Shown: positions 1-9,700, numbered from the stretch's first letter. The stretch is 64,000 nt of DNA from Glaciecola sp965660625 (GCA_965660625.1 CBFIAR010000001.1:248001-312000); one strand, 5' to 3'. Program-made: numbers and translations. Notes: a model not told the origin generated them from the sequence alone.

Positions 1-59
1 AAGCCAATCAACAATAATGCAACAACCAAATAACCCACAATCAATACTTGTTCTAACAT
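1..59 (-). CDS. secG: Protein translocase subunit SecG (5' end only)
   Basis: The reverse strand opens with an ATG at 59 followed by a hydrophobic stretch, MLEQVLIVGYLVVALLLIG, which is the first membrane helix typical of SecG, the small non-essential subunit of the SecYEG inner-membrane channel. Only 19 residues lie in the window; the rest runs off the left edge. It starts 10 bases after the tpiA stop, so it is probably the last gene of the glmM-tpiA-secG run. The identification rests on the short hydrophobic N-terminus and on the common glmM/tpiA-secG gene order, so it is good but not certain. Confidence 0.75.
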   Translation of the reverse strand, partial: MLEQVLIVGYLVVALLLIG

Positions 60-69
60 TCTTTCCTCT

Positions 70-810
70 CTAACTTGCCGCTTGGCAAATTGTTGTAAAA
101 TCTTCTATTTTTAAGCTGGCACCACCAATAAGTCCGCCATCTATGTCTGGTTTTGCAAACAACTCTTTCGCGTTTGCAGGATTCACACTGCCTCCATACA
201 ACAGCCTGACGCTTCCTGCTGCTTTCGGGTCTAACGCGGCTAATTCTTTTCGAATAAACGCATGGACTTCTTGCGCTTGCTCTGGGCTTGCTGTTTTACC
301 CGTTCCAATTGCCCAGATTGGTTCGTAGGCAATCACTGAATTCTTTATATAATCAGCGCCACATTCTTTGGCCACTGCATCTAACTGCGCTTTTAAAAAC
401 GCAAATACATTGCCAATCTCTCTTATTTTTAAGGGCTCACCAATACATAAAATCGGGGTGAGGCCTGCCGCAATAGCTGCTTTTACTTTCCTTGCTACCA
501 CTTCATTCGATTCTGCGTGGCCTTCACGTCGCTCTGAGTGTCCGAGAATAACGTATTTGCATCCAGCTTCCGAAATCATACCTAGGGATATCTCACCGGT
601 ATGCGCACCAGATGCGAACTCACTTGCATTTTGTGCACCTATGTCAAACTCAGCATGACTGAATTTAGACAAATACACCGCAGGAGGACAGATAACGATA
701 TCAACCGCAGGGTTTGCGCTTAATTTTACAGAAAAAGCATCAACTAATTCGTTGCTTCCGTTCATTTTCCAATTACCCGCCACAAAAGGTCTTCTTTGGG
801 AATTTGTCAT
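70..810 (-). CDS. tpiA: Triose-phosphate isomerase
   Basis: This enzyme interconverts dihydroxyacetone phosphate and glyceraldehyde 3-phosphate in the cytoplasm. The 246-residue product has the full TIM-barrel signature: substrate lysine K15 in GNWKMNG, the electrophilic H91 in LGHSERR, the catalytic base E163 in AYEPIWAIGTG, and the phosphate-binding YGGSV near the C-terminus. I chose ATG at 810 because GGAG sits five bases upstream. A GTG at 828 would add six residues and has no comparable ribosome site. The gene follows glmM by 96 bases and precedes secG by 10, so all three probably share a transcript. The call is secure. Confidence 0.97.
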   Translation of the reverse strand: MTNSQRRPFVAGNWKMNGSNELVDAFSVKLSANPAVDIVICPPAVYLSKFSHAEFDIGAQNASEFASGAHTGEISLGMISEAGCKYVILGHSERREGHAESNEVVARKVKAAIAAGLTPILCIGEPLKIREIGNVFAFLKAQLDAVAKECGADYIKNSVIAYEPIWAIGTGKTASPEQAQEVHAFIRKELAALDPKAAGSVRLLYGGSVNPANAKELFAKPDIDGGLIGGASLKIEDFTTICQAAS

Positions 811-906
811 GCTTTCTCCAAAGCCCACTCCAGAGCGGGCGTGATATTAACTAACCACTCACAAATATACAAGTATCAGTTTGTTAAATACGTAATAGTT
901 GCGTTC

Positions 907-2247
907 TTATGATGCTTTTTTAACCACTTCCGCTATTTTCTCAGCCCAGAAGTCACTCAGGCCCTTATCAATCGCTTCAACCATCACCCTAATTAGGGGT
1001 TCAGTGCCGCTTTTTCGCAAAAGAACACGACCTGCGTCACCCATTTCTTCTTCCGCTTGAATAACAATGGCCTTAACTTCATCAGATTCCAGCGGATTTT
1101 TGCTTGCATCCGCAAACTTAACGTTAATAAGCCGCTGCGGAAATCGAGTAAAGCCCGAGTTTAATACGCTTAGTTTCATCTGTGAACGCAACATTGCGGC
1201 AATGACTTGTAGACCAGCAACAATGCCATCACCGGTAGAAGCAAGGCTTAAATTGAGCACATGCCCTGAGTTTTCGCCACCAATTTTCCAGCCTTTTTCA
1301 AGCAGCATTTCCATTACATAGCGATCACCGACATTGGCCCGTGCAAATGGAATACCTAATTTTTCCAGCGCAACTTCCATGCCTAAATTAGACATTTTAG
1401 TTCCTACTACGCCACCTTGCAGTTGGCCGCTCTTCATGGCTTCACGAGCAATAATGAAAATTATTTCATCTCCATCAATCACGTTGCCCTTCTCGTCTAC
1501 CATCATTATTCTGTCGCCATCACCGTCTAACGCGAAGCCGATATCGGCTTTGTGTTCTTTAACTGCATCGACAGCTGCGCGCATAGATGTTGCACCAACC
1601 TGATGATTGATATTTATGCCGTTTGGTGATGTGCCTATCTCAATGACCTCAGCACCCAACTCAGCTAACACGTCAGGTGCAATATGATAAGTTGCACCGT
1701 GAGCACAATCGACCACAATTTTTAGCCCCTTAAGCGACAATTCAGATGGAAAGGTGCCTTTGCAATATTCGATGTAACGTCCAGCTGCATCGTTAATTCG
1801 CGTCGCTTTACCTAATTTATCAGACTCAACACAGACAATGGGCAGCTCAAGTTGTGCTTCAATTGCGAGCTCAATCTTGTCGTCTAATTTGTAACCTGTA
1901 GATGAGAAAAATTTTATACCGTTGTCATAATAAGGGTTGTGCGAAGCACTAATGACAATGCCGGCTTCCGAACGGAAGGTTTTGGTTAAATAAGCAATGG
2001 CAGGAGTTGGCATCGGACCTAGCAGGCCGATATTGATCCCAGCCGCGGATAGTCCAGCTTCTAACGCCGATTCAAGCATATAGCCAGAAATTCGTGTATC
2101 TTTGCCTATTAGCACTTTGTTAGTGCCTTGACCTGCTAATACTTTTCCCGCAGCGTAACCTAATTTTATTACAAATTCTGGGTTAATAGCGCTTTCGCCA
2201 ACCTTTCCTCTAATCCCATCGGTGCCAAAATATTTTCGTTCAGTCAT
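907..2247 (-). CDS. glmM: Phosphoglucosamine mutase
   Basis: GlmM converts glucosamine 6-phosphate to glucosamine 1-phosphate, the step before UDP-GlcNAc synthesis for peptidoglycan and lipopolysaccharide. The 446-residue product has the usual length. It carries the active-site serine S102 in SASHNPYYDNG, the magnesium-binding loop D241-G-D243-G-D245-R, and a C-terminal phosphate-binding RKSGTEPLIRVM segment. The ATG is preceded by AAGGA. It starts 18 bases after the folP stop, which matches the widespread folP-glmM pairing and suggests co-transcription. Confidence 0.97.
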   Translation of the reverse strand: MTERKYFGTDGIRGKVGESAINPEFVIKLGYAAGKVLAGQGTNKVLIGKDTRISGYMLESALEAGLSAAGINIGLLGPMPTPAIAYLTKTFRSEAGIVISASHNPYYDNGIKFFSSTGYKLDDKIELAIEAQLELPIVCVESDKLGKATRINDAAGRYIEYCKGTFPSELSLKGLKIVVDCAHGATYHIAPDVLAELGAEVIEIGTSPNGININHQVGATSMRAAVDAVKEHKADIGFALDGDGDRIMMVDEKGNVIDGDEIIFIIAREAMKSGQLQGGVVGTKMSNLGMEVALEKLGIPFARANVGDRYVMEMLLEKGWKIGGENSGHVLNLSLASTGDGIVAGLQVIAAMLRSQMKLSVLNSGFTRFPQRLINVKFADASKNPLESDEVKAIVIQAEEEMGDAGRVLLRKSGTEPLIRVMVEAIDKGLSDFWAEKIAEVVKKAS

Positions 2248-2265
2248 ACAACTTCCTTAATGCTT

Positions 2266-3120
2266 CTATTCTATACTTCGCAATTTATTTACGACCTTGA
2301 TGGCGTCCATTGTCTCTGCAACATCGTGTACTCTGATAATTTCAACACCTGCTGTAGCGGCAATAGTAGCAGTGGCAATATTTCCTGCCAACCTTTGATT
2401 GATGTCTCTTTTTAATAAATTGCCAATCATAGACTTTCTCGACATACCAACCAGCACCGGCATATTAAATCTATTAAAATGGTGTAGGTGTTTCAAAAGT
2501 TGATAATTGTGATCGAGTGTTTTACCAAAACCAAAGCCGGGATCAATCAGCATATATCGTCGCTCGAGTCCTGCCTTCGCACACTCTTCAATACGCTGTT
2601 CAAAAAAATCGCACACCTCTTCCACGACACCATGATACTGAGGCTTATTTTGCATACTCTGTGGTTCACCCTGCATATGCATCAGGCAACTAGGCACGTT
2701 GAAATCTTTCGCCGCAAGGATGGCAGCACTCAAAGCTCCCTCATTTCTCAAAGCTCTGACGTCATTAATCATGCTAGCGCCGCTTTGCACTGCTTGACTC
2801 ATGACCGACGCCTTGCTGGTATCAATCGATACTACTACATCAAGATAATTAGTTATTTTTTCAATAACAGGAATGACGCGATCGAGCTCTTCATTTAACG
2901 AGACGACACAAGCACCCGGCCGCGTGGACTCACCGCCAACATCAATAAATGTTGCACCCGCTTTTACCATTTCCTCAGCCTGTCGAATTGCTTGATCAAG
3001 CTCGCTGAACTGGCCTCCATCTGAAAATGAATCAGGAGTAACGTTCAAAATACCCATTACTTTAGGCGTATCAAATTTGACTTCGTGGTTTCTAAACTTC
3101 ATTGTCAGTGTTCGTATCAA
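2266..3120 (-). CDS. folP: Dihydropteroate synthase
   Basis: FolP condenses p-aminobenzoate with hydroxymethyl-dihydropterin pyrophosphate in folate synthesis and is the sulfonamide target. The TIM-barrel motifs are clear: GILNVTPDSFSDGG near the N-terminus, DVGGESTRPG, DPGFGFGKT and GMSRKS. The listed start is a TTG at 3120 with AAGGA about ten bases upstream. An ATG at 3102 would remove six residues and keeps every motif, but it has no visible ribosome site, so the start is uncertain. A terminator-like hairpin lies between ftsH and this gene, so folP-glmM may also have their own promoter in 3121-3250. Confidence 0.95.
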   Translation of the reverse strand: MIRTLTMKFRNHEVKFDTPKVMGILNVTPDSFSDGGQFSELDQAIRQAEEMVKAGATFIDVGGESTRPGACVVSLNEELDRVIPVIEKITNYLDVVVSIDTSKASVMSQAVQSGASMINDVRALRNEGALSAAILAAKDFNVPSCLMHMQGEPQSMQNKPQYHGVVEEVCDFFEQRIEECAKAGLERRYMLIDPGFGFGKTLDHNYQLLKHLHHFNRFNMPVLVGMSRKSMIGNLLKRDINQRLAGNIATATIAATAGVEIIRVHDVAETMDAIKVVNKLRSIE

Positions 3121-3250
3121 CGGTTACTTTTCCTTAGACTATCTGAGAGTGTAATCCTTTGGATTATGTTGCAGACTTTTCATATCTAACATGTTTGTTT
3201 ACATTAGCCAGCACCTAAAGAACACTGGTTTTTCTCACTATATATTCGAT

Positions 3251-3280
3251 AAAAAAAACGCCGGTGTTAACCAGCGTTTT
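3251..3280 (-). terminator. Rho-independent terminator after ftsH
   Basis: Read on the minus strand, AAAACGC and its complement pair with a C-A mismatch and then a three-pair GGT/ACC extension around a four-base loop. A run of eight T follows. It sits 18 bases after the ftsH stop codon and would limit read-through from ftsH into folP. Confidence 0.8.
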
Positions 3281-3297
3281 CTAATCTAACGGTTTTT

Positions 3298-5229
3298 TTA
3301 GTGACTTACATCACTTGGATCACTGTCTGGTACGTCTTTTTTTTCAGCACCAGCATTCATAGAGGCACCGCCTGATGGTTTATCAGAATCAGTTTTATCG
3401 TCTTTTTCCCAATCAGCAGGAGGACGAACTTCCACACGATTCATTAAGTCATCGATTTGTTTAGCATCAATCGTCTCATATTTCATGAGCGCGTCTTTCA
3501 TCGCTTCAAGCACATCGAGATTGTCTTTTAAGATTTTCTCTGCGGCAGCATAGTTACGGTCAATAAGTAAACGAATTTCAGCGTCAATGTCCCGCACTGT
3601 TTCAGCAGACTTCGGTTTTCCACCTCCGCCCATGAACATTTCATTTTCTTCATCTTCATAATTTATTGGACCCATTTTAGGCGATAGCCCCCAAGAGGTA
3701 ACCATCTTACGCGCAATGTTGGTTGCCCGTTCAATATCGTTAGAAGCCCCAGTGGTAACACCTGCTTCACCTAAAGTAATTACTTCGGCAATACGTCCTC
3801 CGAACAATGTCGCAATGCGTGACTCTAGCTCTTCTCTTGAATTGCTATACTTGTCCTGCTCTGGCAAATACATCGTTACGCCCAAAGCCCGACCGCGAGG
3901 AATAATAGACACTTTGTATACCGGATCGTGCTTAGGCACCAAGCGTCCCACAATGGCATGCCCTGCTTCGTGATACGCCGTATTGGTTTTTTCTTCTTCA
4001 GACATGACCATGCTCTTGCGTTCAGAACCCATCATGATTTTGTCTTTTGCCTTGTCGAACTCTTCCATGCTTACGACACGTTTATTTGTGCGAGCCGCAA
4101 ATAGAGCCGCTTCGTTTACAAGGTTCGCCAGATCGGCACCTGAGAAGCCTGGTGTTCCCCGAGCAATTAAAGATGCTACGACATTGTCGCCCAGCGGCAC
4201 TTTTCGCATGTGTACTTTTAAGATTTGCTCACGACCACGAATGTCTGGCAACCCAACCATCACTTGACGGTCGAAACGACCTGGGCGCAGCAGCGCGGGA
4301 TCAAGAACGTCAGGGCGGTTTGTGGCCGCAATAACAATAATTCCTTCATGACCTTCAAAGCCATCCATTTCAACCAGCATTTGGTTAAGTGTTTGCTCTC
4401 TCTCATCATGACCACCGCCGTGACCGGCGCCACGCTTACGACCAACTGCATCAATCTCATCGATGAAAATAATGCAAGGTGCAGATTTTTTAGCTTGATC
4501 AAACATGTCGCGAACGCGCGATGCGCCAACACCCACAAACATCTCTACGAAGTCGGAGCCCGAAATACTGAAAAAAGGAACCTTCGCTTCCCCAGCAATT
4601 GCTTTTGCCAGCAATGTTTTACCCGTTCCAGGAGGACCTACCATGAGCACGCCCTTCGGTATTTTACCGCCTAGCTTCTGAAACTTTGTAGGGTCGCGCA
4701 AGAAATCAACCAATTCACTCACGTCTTCTTTTGCTTCATCACATCCAGCCACATCGGCAAATGTCGTCTTGATTTGGTCTTCGCCCAACAGTCTGGCTTT
4801 GCTTTTTCCAAATGACATCGCGCCTTTACCACCACCGCCCTGCATTTGTCGCATAAAGAAGATCCATACACCGATGAGCAGTAACATTGGAAACCAATTA
4901 ATGAAAATGGATGCTAAGAATGATTGCTCTTCAGGTTTCTTCCCTGAAACAATCACATTGCCCTGCATTAACAATTCATCCATCAATTTCATATCTAAAT
5001 ATGGAATTTGCGTAACGAATGCATCATTGTTGCTGCGTACGCCGCTAATTTCGTTGGTGCTTTGGTCAATCGTAACTGCTTTAATGTCGCCACGTTTGAC
5101 TTGTTCGAGGAACGTCGAATACGCGAGCTTGTTTGTTGCACTTTCTCCGCCCGATATATTTTGAAACACCATCATTAGCACTACTGCTATGACGAGCCAT
5201 AAAATGAGATTTTTTGCCATGTCGCTCAA
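3298..5229 (-). CDS. ftsH: ATP-dependent zinc metalloprotease FtsH
   Basis: FtsH is the inner-membrane AAA+ protease that degrades LpxC, sigma-32 and damaged membrane proteins. The 643-residue product shows a first membrane helix (about 7-23), a periplasmic segment, a second helix (about 107-125), Walker A GPPGTGKT at 198-205, Walker B FIDE at 255-258, the RPGRFDRQ second region of homology, and the zinc site HEAGH at 420-424. The tail is acidic and poorly conserved. The start is a TTG (MSDMAKN) with GAGG nine bases upstream; an ATG three codons later (5220) is the alternative. The usual partner rlmE is not upstream. Confidence 0.97.
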   Translation of the reverse strand: MSDMAKNLILWLVIAVVLMMVFQNISGGESATNKLAYSTFLEQVKRGDIKAVTIDQSTNEISGVRSNNDAFVTQIPYLDMKLMDELLMQGNVIVSGKKPEEQSFLASIFINWFPMLLLIGVWIFFMRQMQGGGGKGAMSFGKSKARLLGEDQIKTTFADVAGCDEAKEDVSELVDFLRDPTKFQKLGGKIPKGVLMVGPPGTGKTLLAKAIAGEAKVPFFSISGSDFVEMFVGVGASRVRDMFDQAKKSAPCIIFIDEIDAVGRKRGAGHGGGHDEREQTLNQMLVEMDGFEGHEGIIVIAATNRPDVLDPALLRPGRFDRQVMVGLPDIRGREQILKVHMRKVPLGDNVVASLIARGTPGFSGADLANLVNEAALFAARTNKRVVSMEEFDKAKDKIMMGSERKSMVMSEEEKTNTAYHEAGHAIVGRLVPKHDPVYKVSIIPRGRALGVTMYLPEQDKYSNSREELESRIATLFGGRIAEVITLGEAGVTTGASNDIERATNIARKMVTSWGLSPKMGPINYEDEENEMFMGGGGKPKSAETVRDIDAEIRLLIDRNYAAAEKILKDNLDVLEAMKDALMKYETIDAKQIDDLMNRVEVRPPADWEKDDKTDSDKPSGGASMNAGAEKKDVPDSDPSDVSH

Positions 5230-5612
5230 CGCTGCTTACCTCTAATAAAAATAAATCTTGGATTACTCATTACACATCAATACGCTTTATAAGCAACAAT
5301 AGATGTTTTTGAGATTACTATAATTTAAAAACCTTCGCCACAAGATACCCATCTGATTATCTTGTTTGTATAAAATCTTTTTCACGAAAAGCCGAGTTAA
5401 AAGATTTCGTTAACGTATCTTCAACTCACATCGTAGTTCACGACAATCAATTTATCCACCCGCAAATACGCGTAAAATACTCGTTACTACTTACACCGTG
5501 TTGCTTTTTTTTGTACACAATCAAGAAACTGATTAGGAATGTTGTATAGATAGAGGTAGAATACATTTTTTCAAGGTGTTTAACACAAACTAATCGTTAC
5601 AAAAGATAACAA
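5230..5612. other. Divergent intergenic region, ftsH / yhbY
   Basis: These 383 AT-rich bases separate the divergent ftsH and yhbY genes and hold no open frame that I can support. An inverted repeat with 8-base arms, ACAAGATA and TATCTTGT, spans 5340-5365 around a 10-base loop. It could be an operator or a weak stem, and I cannot assign it. Both promoters must lie here, but no pair of boxes with good spacing stood out. Confidence 0.5.
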
Positions 5613-5909
5613 ATGAATTTATCAAACAAACAAAAGCAATATTTGAAAGGCCTAGCGCACTCATTGAAACCCATTGTGCAGCTTGGAAATAACGGATTAA
5701 CTGAAGGCGTTTTAGCCGAAATAGAGAACGCACTTAGTTTTCACGAGTTAATAAAAGTAAAAGTGCCAAGTGATGACAAGGAAGAAAAACAGCTCATTAT
5801 GGAAGCGATCATCGGCGAGACAAACGCAGTACAAGTTCAAGCTATTGGGCATGTTTTGGTAATGTATCGTCAAAGCGATGAGAAAAAAATCAGCATTCCA
5901 AAACGATAA
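5613..5909 (+). CDS. yhbY: YhbY-type CRM-domain RNA-binding protein
   Basis: This is a 98-residue single CRM-domain protein that in Enterobacteria associates with the pre-50S ribosomal subunit. The family hallmark GNNGLTE follows KPIVQLG at about residues 22-32, and the length is the usual 97-100. It is transcribed away from ftsH, as in many gammaproteobacteria, although there rlmE normally lies in between. The ribosome site is weak (an A-rich stretch before the ATG). Its specific role is known only from homologues; the family call is secure. Confidence 0.92.
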   Translation: MNLSNKQKQYLKGLAHSLKPIVQLGNNGLTEGVLAEIENALSFHELIKVKVPSDDKEEKQLIMEAIIGETNAVQVQAIGHVLVMYRQSDEKKISIPKR

Positions 5910-6006
5910 GCATCTTCTTATTTAATTAACATATCAGCTTTATCAAGACTCAAGTAATACGGCTTGAGTATGTAAACTCATCAAAAAATAATGATATGAG
6001 GCCAAC

Positions 6007-6789
6007 ATGACGACACAAAATACAAATCGTATTGCAATAGTAACAGGTGGATGCTCAGGACTCGGATATGCCACAGCAGTTGTGCTGCGAGAAGCCGGCT
6101 ACCATCTTGCTATATTTGATTTAAATGAAGAAATGGGTAAACAACGCGTTAGCGAATTTGGCGATCAGTTTTGTACGTTTTATAAAGTAGATGTGACCAA
6201 TGACAGCAGTGTAGAAGAAGCTGTTTCTGAAATTGTTAAAGGCGATTTAGATATTCGGCTTTGCGTAAATTGCGCAGGCGTCGCTCCGGCAAAGCGTATT
6301 TTAGATCGTGAAGGTGACGCAATGCCTTTAGCGAACTTCAAGTCGGTGATTGATATTAATTTAATCGGGACCTTCAATGTTGCTAGGGTAGCAGCGAGCG
6401 CGATGGCAAAAAATGCGCCCTTAGGTGAAACCAATGAACGAGGTCTGATTGTTAACACAGCATCCGTAGCGGGTTATGAAGGACAAATTGGACAAACAGC
6501 CTACGCAGCAAGTAAAGGCGGCATTATTGCTTTGTGTTTACCTATGGCAAGAGATTTGGCAACGCTGGGCATTCGAGTGAATACGATCGCACCCGGTGTT
6601 ATGGGTACGCCAATGCTGCTAGCAATGCCAGATAAAGTTCAGGAAGGATTAGTACAAAACGTGCAATTTCCAAAGCGTTTAGGTTTACCAGAAGAGTTTG
6701 GCAAGCTGGTGCTGCACATGGCAGACAATGCTTACCTAAACGGCGAGACAGTGCGTTTAGACGGCGCTTTGAGAATGCCGCCAAAATAG
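6007..6789 (+). CDS. SDR-family 3-hydroxyacyl-CoA dehydrogenase type II-like
   Basis: This is a 260-residue classical short-chain dehydrogenase. It has the cofactor loop TGGCSGLG (13-20), the NCAG motif at 88-91, and the catalytic triad S153, Y166 and K170 (YAASK). The acidic D38 after the second beta strand suggests NAD(H). The whole sequence, including NCAGVAPAKRIL and the RLGLPEEFGKLV tail, resembles the HSD17B10 / 3-hydroxy-2-methylbutyryl-CoA dehydrogenase group used in fatty acid and isoleucine breakdown. GAGG lies five bases before the ATG. It stands alone between yhbY and the convergent Lon-like gene, so the context does not fix the substrate. Confidence 0.82.
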   Translation: MTTQNTNRIAIVTGGCSGLGYATAVVLREAGYHLAIFDLNEEMGKQRVSEFGDQFCTFYKVDVTNDSSVEEAVSEIVKGDLDIRLCVNCAGVAPAKRILDREGDAMPLANFKSVIDINLIGTFNVARVAASAMAKNAPLGETNERGLIVNTASVAGYEGQIGQTAYAASKGGIIALCLPMARDLATLGIRVNTIAPGVMGTPMLLAMPDKVQEGLVQNVQFPKRLGLPEEFGKLVLHMADNAYLNGETVRLDGALRMPPK

Positions 6790-6827
6790 AAACAGACGGC
6801 CAGCCCGACTGAACTCATTCATCTAGC

Positions 6828-9245
6828 TTACTCTTCGTCTCCACCACCATTCACAATATTGGCAATATTGTATAGGCGATTAACTGCTTGATAATGGATG
6901 CTATTTTTTGGATAGCGTCCTTTTACGTTCAACTCCCCCGCTTCTTTATTCATTAATAAACACAGGGTTTCATCAACCGAACTTACCGCATAAACGTGAA
7001 ATAACCCTTGTCTGACCGCTTCAATAATTTCATTGTCCAAGACTAAATTTAACGCATTTGATTTTGGAATAATCACCCCCTGCTTTCCATTCAAACCGCG
7101 TTGCAGACAAAGTGAAAAGTAGCCTTCGATTTTTTCATTTACGCCACCGACAGCCTGTACTTCACCATATTGATTAATAGACCCTGTTACTGCCAATCTT
7201 TGGTCCACAGGTAATTCGGTTAATGCTGAAATGAGCGCAATTAATTCGCCTAAGGAAGCACTATCCCCGTCAATATAGCCATATGACTGCTCTAACGCGA
7301 TATTGGCAGACAGAGTCAACGGAAAAAACTGGGCATATTTATTACCTAGATACCCAGTGAGGAGCATAACACCCTTAGAGTGTATTGATTGTCCCAACTC
7401 CACCTCCCGCTCAATATCAATAACGCCACTTGAACCGGCGTAAACCGTTGATGTAATGCGAGCAGGAGTCCCAAAAGCAGTGTCTCCAACTTCAAGCACC
7501 GTTAGACCATTTACTTTCCCCACGGCTTGTCCATCTGTATTAATCAAGACATGGCCTTCTTTGATATCCTCCAGCAATGACTCACTCACACGACCTGTGC
7601 GGTTTTTCTTAGCCGCTAATGCTGCCTCTATGTGAATTGCCTCAAGCGCATTTTGATGCTGCTGCAGACAGAAATATTGCGCTTCGTTTATCAACTCAAT
7701 GACATCAGCAAATCTTGCGCTCAATTTTGACTGATGTTCAGCGAGTCTTAGACTGTACTCAAGAAGTCTTCGTATTGCTTCAGCATCAATGCTACTCAGC
7801 CCAATATGCTGAACGTGCCCTTTTACTCTGGCGACAAAGTCATTTAAATTTTGTTGATTGAGCGGTATTTCATGATCAAAATCCACGAGAACCCGAAAAA
7901 GTTCTTTGAATTCATCATCATAGTCTTGCAAGGCATAATAAAGTTCACGCGAGCCAAGCAATATCACTTTTACTTTCAGTGGGATCACTTGTGGGGTTTG
8001 CGTAATAGAATTTACCATACCAACATCTTGCTGTGGTAACTCCATTTTGAGTTGGCCAAATTTGAGTGCCAACTTTAGAGATTCCCAGACGTAGGGCTGA
8101 TCAACTAACTTGTCGGCGTCTAGCAATAAATATCCGCCGTTGGCTTTATGCAAGGCACCAGCAACGATCATTCTGTAGTTCGTGTAGACACTGCCTTGAA
8201 CACTCGTATATTCGACTTTACCAAATAGATTTTGATGCGTTGGGTTGGATTCATAAACAATGGGGGCGCCGGCATCAGTTGCATGCCTCACCAACACATT
8301 CGGCACATAGGTATCGACCAAAATTGCGCTTATATCAAAATCGTCTTGTTTCTCTTCTTTAGTATCGGGGACTAACAATTCGGTAACTGTGTCGATTAAG
8401 TGTGGCTTTAATTGTTTCAGATGCTTCAGGATCGCTATATCGGATGCATGTTTGTGCTCGAGTTCTCGCAGCAAAGGACGAATACCTTGTTCTGCCGTCT
8501 CACGCTTCAGTTTGCGCAACTGCTCAGCACTCTCGCGTTGCCATAAAGGGACCTCAATGAGCGCCTCGCTCAAACATTCTTCAAGTTCGTCGATCAGCCC
8601 ATAATATATTTGTCTTTCATCATCACAGCGTAGCGCGAAATCGGCATCATTCATTGGTTTATCGTCAATAATCGGAGAAAAGCTAATACTGCCACTATCC
8701 TCAATTAGCGCGATGCCTTTGCCAAACGCGATTTTTTCAACTTCATCAATAGCTTTATCATAACGTTGTTCATTAGACCGAGTAATAGCTGCCTTGCGTC
8801 GCTGATAGCTCGGATTTTCAAAAACTGCGGGAAAGGTATCCATTAATTCATCAAGTAGATTTTCAATATCCTGAACAAATGCTTTACTCTGACTTGTTGG
8901 CAACTGCAGTGCTATAGGTTGGCGTTCATCATCAAAATTATTTAGGTAACACCAATCATTCGGCGTCGGCTGCGTTTTAGCGCGATGATTAATAAAGTTA
9001 TGCACTAAGGTATAACGTCCTGTCGCCTGCTCTCCCATGACATAAAGATTATAGCCAGTTGAATTAACCCCCAAACCAAAGCTCAACGCTTCTTTTGCTC
9101 TATTTTGTCCAATTAACGCTGTCTCGCCGGCTTGGCTTTGCATAGCGATGTTGAACATTTCGTTGTCAACGCAGGCACTTAAATCGGCTGCGGGAATGCT
9201 CAGTTTGTGCATGACTTGTTGAATGGACGAGAGTTTTGCAACCAT
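6828..9245 (-). CDS. Lon-like AAA+ protease (LonB/YcbZ type)
   Basis: The 805-residue product combines an N-terminal AAA-type ATPase region with a C-terminal Lon protease domain. The Ser-Lys dyad is visible: S664 in GDSASLGE and K705 in GGVNEKIEG, arranged as in archaeal LonB rather than in classical LonA. The N-terminal region keeps a degenerate P-loop-like GEQATGRYT around residue 72. This agrees with the AAA_32 family, in which ATPase function is not well established. A helical coiled segment lies between the two. It is convergent with the SDR gene and divergent from leuS. Substrates are unknown. Confidence 0.88.
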   Translation of the reverse strand: MVAKLSSIQQVMHKLSIPAADLSACVDNEMFNIAMQSQAGETALIGQNRAKEALSFGLGVNSTGYNLYVMGEQATGRYTLVHNFINHRAKTQPTPNDWCYLNNFDDERQPIALQLPTSQSKAFVQDIENLLDELMDTFPAVFENPSYQRRKAAITRSNEQRYDKAIDEVEKIAFGKGIALIEDSGSISFSPIIDDKPMNDADFALRCDDERQIYYGLIDELEECLSEALIEVPLWQRESAEQLRKLKRETAEQGIRPLLRELEHKHASDIAILKHLKQLKPHLIDTVTELLVPDTKEEKQDDFDISAILVDTYVPNVLVRHATDAGAPIVYESNPTHQNLFGKVEYTSVQGSVYTNYRMIVAGALHKANGGYLLLDADKLVDQPYVWESLKLALKFGQLKMELPQQDVGMVNSITQTPQVIPLKVKVILLGSRELYYALQDYDDEFKELFRVLVDFDHEIPLNQQNLNDFVARVKGHVQHIGLSSIDAEAIRRLLEYSLRLAEHQSKLSARFADVIELINEAQYFCLQQHQNALEAIHIEAALAAKKNRTGRVSESLLEDIKEGHVLINTDGQAVGKVNGLTVLEVGDTAFGTPARITSTVYAGSSGVIDIEREVELGQSIHSKGVMLLTGYLGNKYAQFFPLTLSANIALEQSYGYIDGDSASLGELIALISALTELPVDQRLAVTGSINQYGEVQAVGGVNEKIEGYFSLCLQRGLNGKQGVIIPKSNALNLVLDNEIIEAVRQGLFHVYAVSSVDETLCLLMNKEAGELNVKGRYPKNSIHYQAVNRLYNIANIVNGGGDEE

Positions 9246-9700
9246 AGATATTTATTTCTTCTGTCGTTTCTATTGATGAATATTGTGATAAACGTTGTGC
9301 TAACTGAACCTATCCAGAAACTCCATTGTTAGCAAAGAATGCAAGACTTATACGCCACCTACTGATAAATATTGTGCGCTGTTTACATGCACTCGACACT
9401 AAAACGTCGATTCATCGTTTCACACTTTTACAGCAAGTGTGCTGCTAAGTTTGCTCATTCTTATCTATGGTAAATGATGTGCTGTTAGATTGCTGTAATT
9501 TTGTGATGATTTAATACTTTTGAACTTGATTAGCCGCCTCATTGTTTATTTTAACAGCAGCTACGCCTGTGATTTTTACTTTATTGCCAAAAATCACCCA
9601 AGATGACTCGCTTTATCAGTTTCGACTATTGTCCCATGCCCCTCCAACAAGGTATTCTATAGGTAATAAAATAACAATATGCCCAGAGATACATATATAA
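9246..9700. other. Intergenic region upstream of leuS
   Basis: This 455-base stretch between two divergent genes contains no frame I can support. The clearest structure is an inverted repeat at 9569-9597, with arms GTGATTTTT and AAAAATCAC and an 11-base loop. It lies about 105 bases before the leuS ATG and has no T-run after it, so it is not a typical terminator. A leucine-codon leader peptide was looked for and not found. Confidence 0.45.

Noticed and set aside
3152..3166. Small palindrome TAATCC-TTT-GGATTA upstream of folP
   Set aside because: Six-base arms in AT-rich DNA are expected often by chance and no second copy was found.
4225..4674. 149-codon frame opposite ftsH
   Set aside because: It lies antisense to the conserved AAA domain of ftsH; its openness reflects codon use of the real gene.
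5511..5550. TTGTAC and TATAGA as a yhbY promoter
   Set aside because: The spacing of 28 bases is incompatible with sigma-70, and no better -35 box was found for TATAGA.
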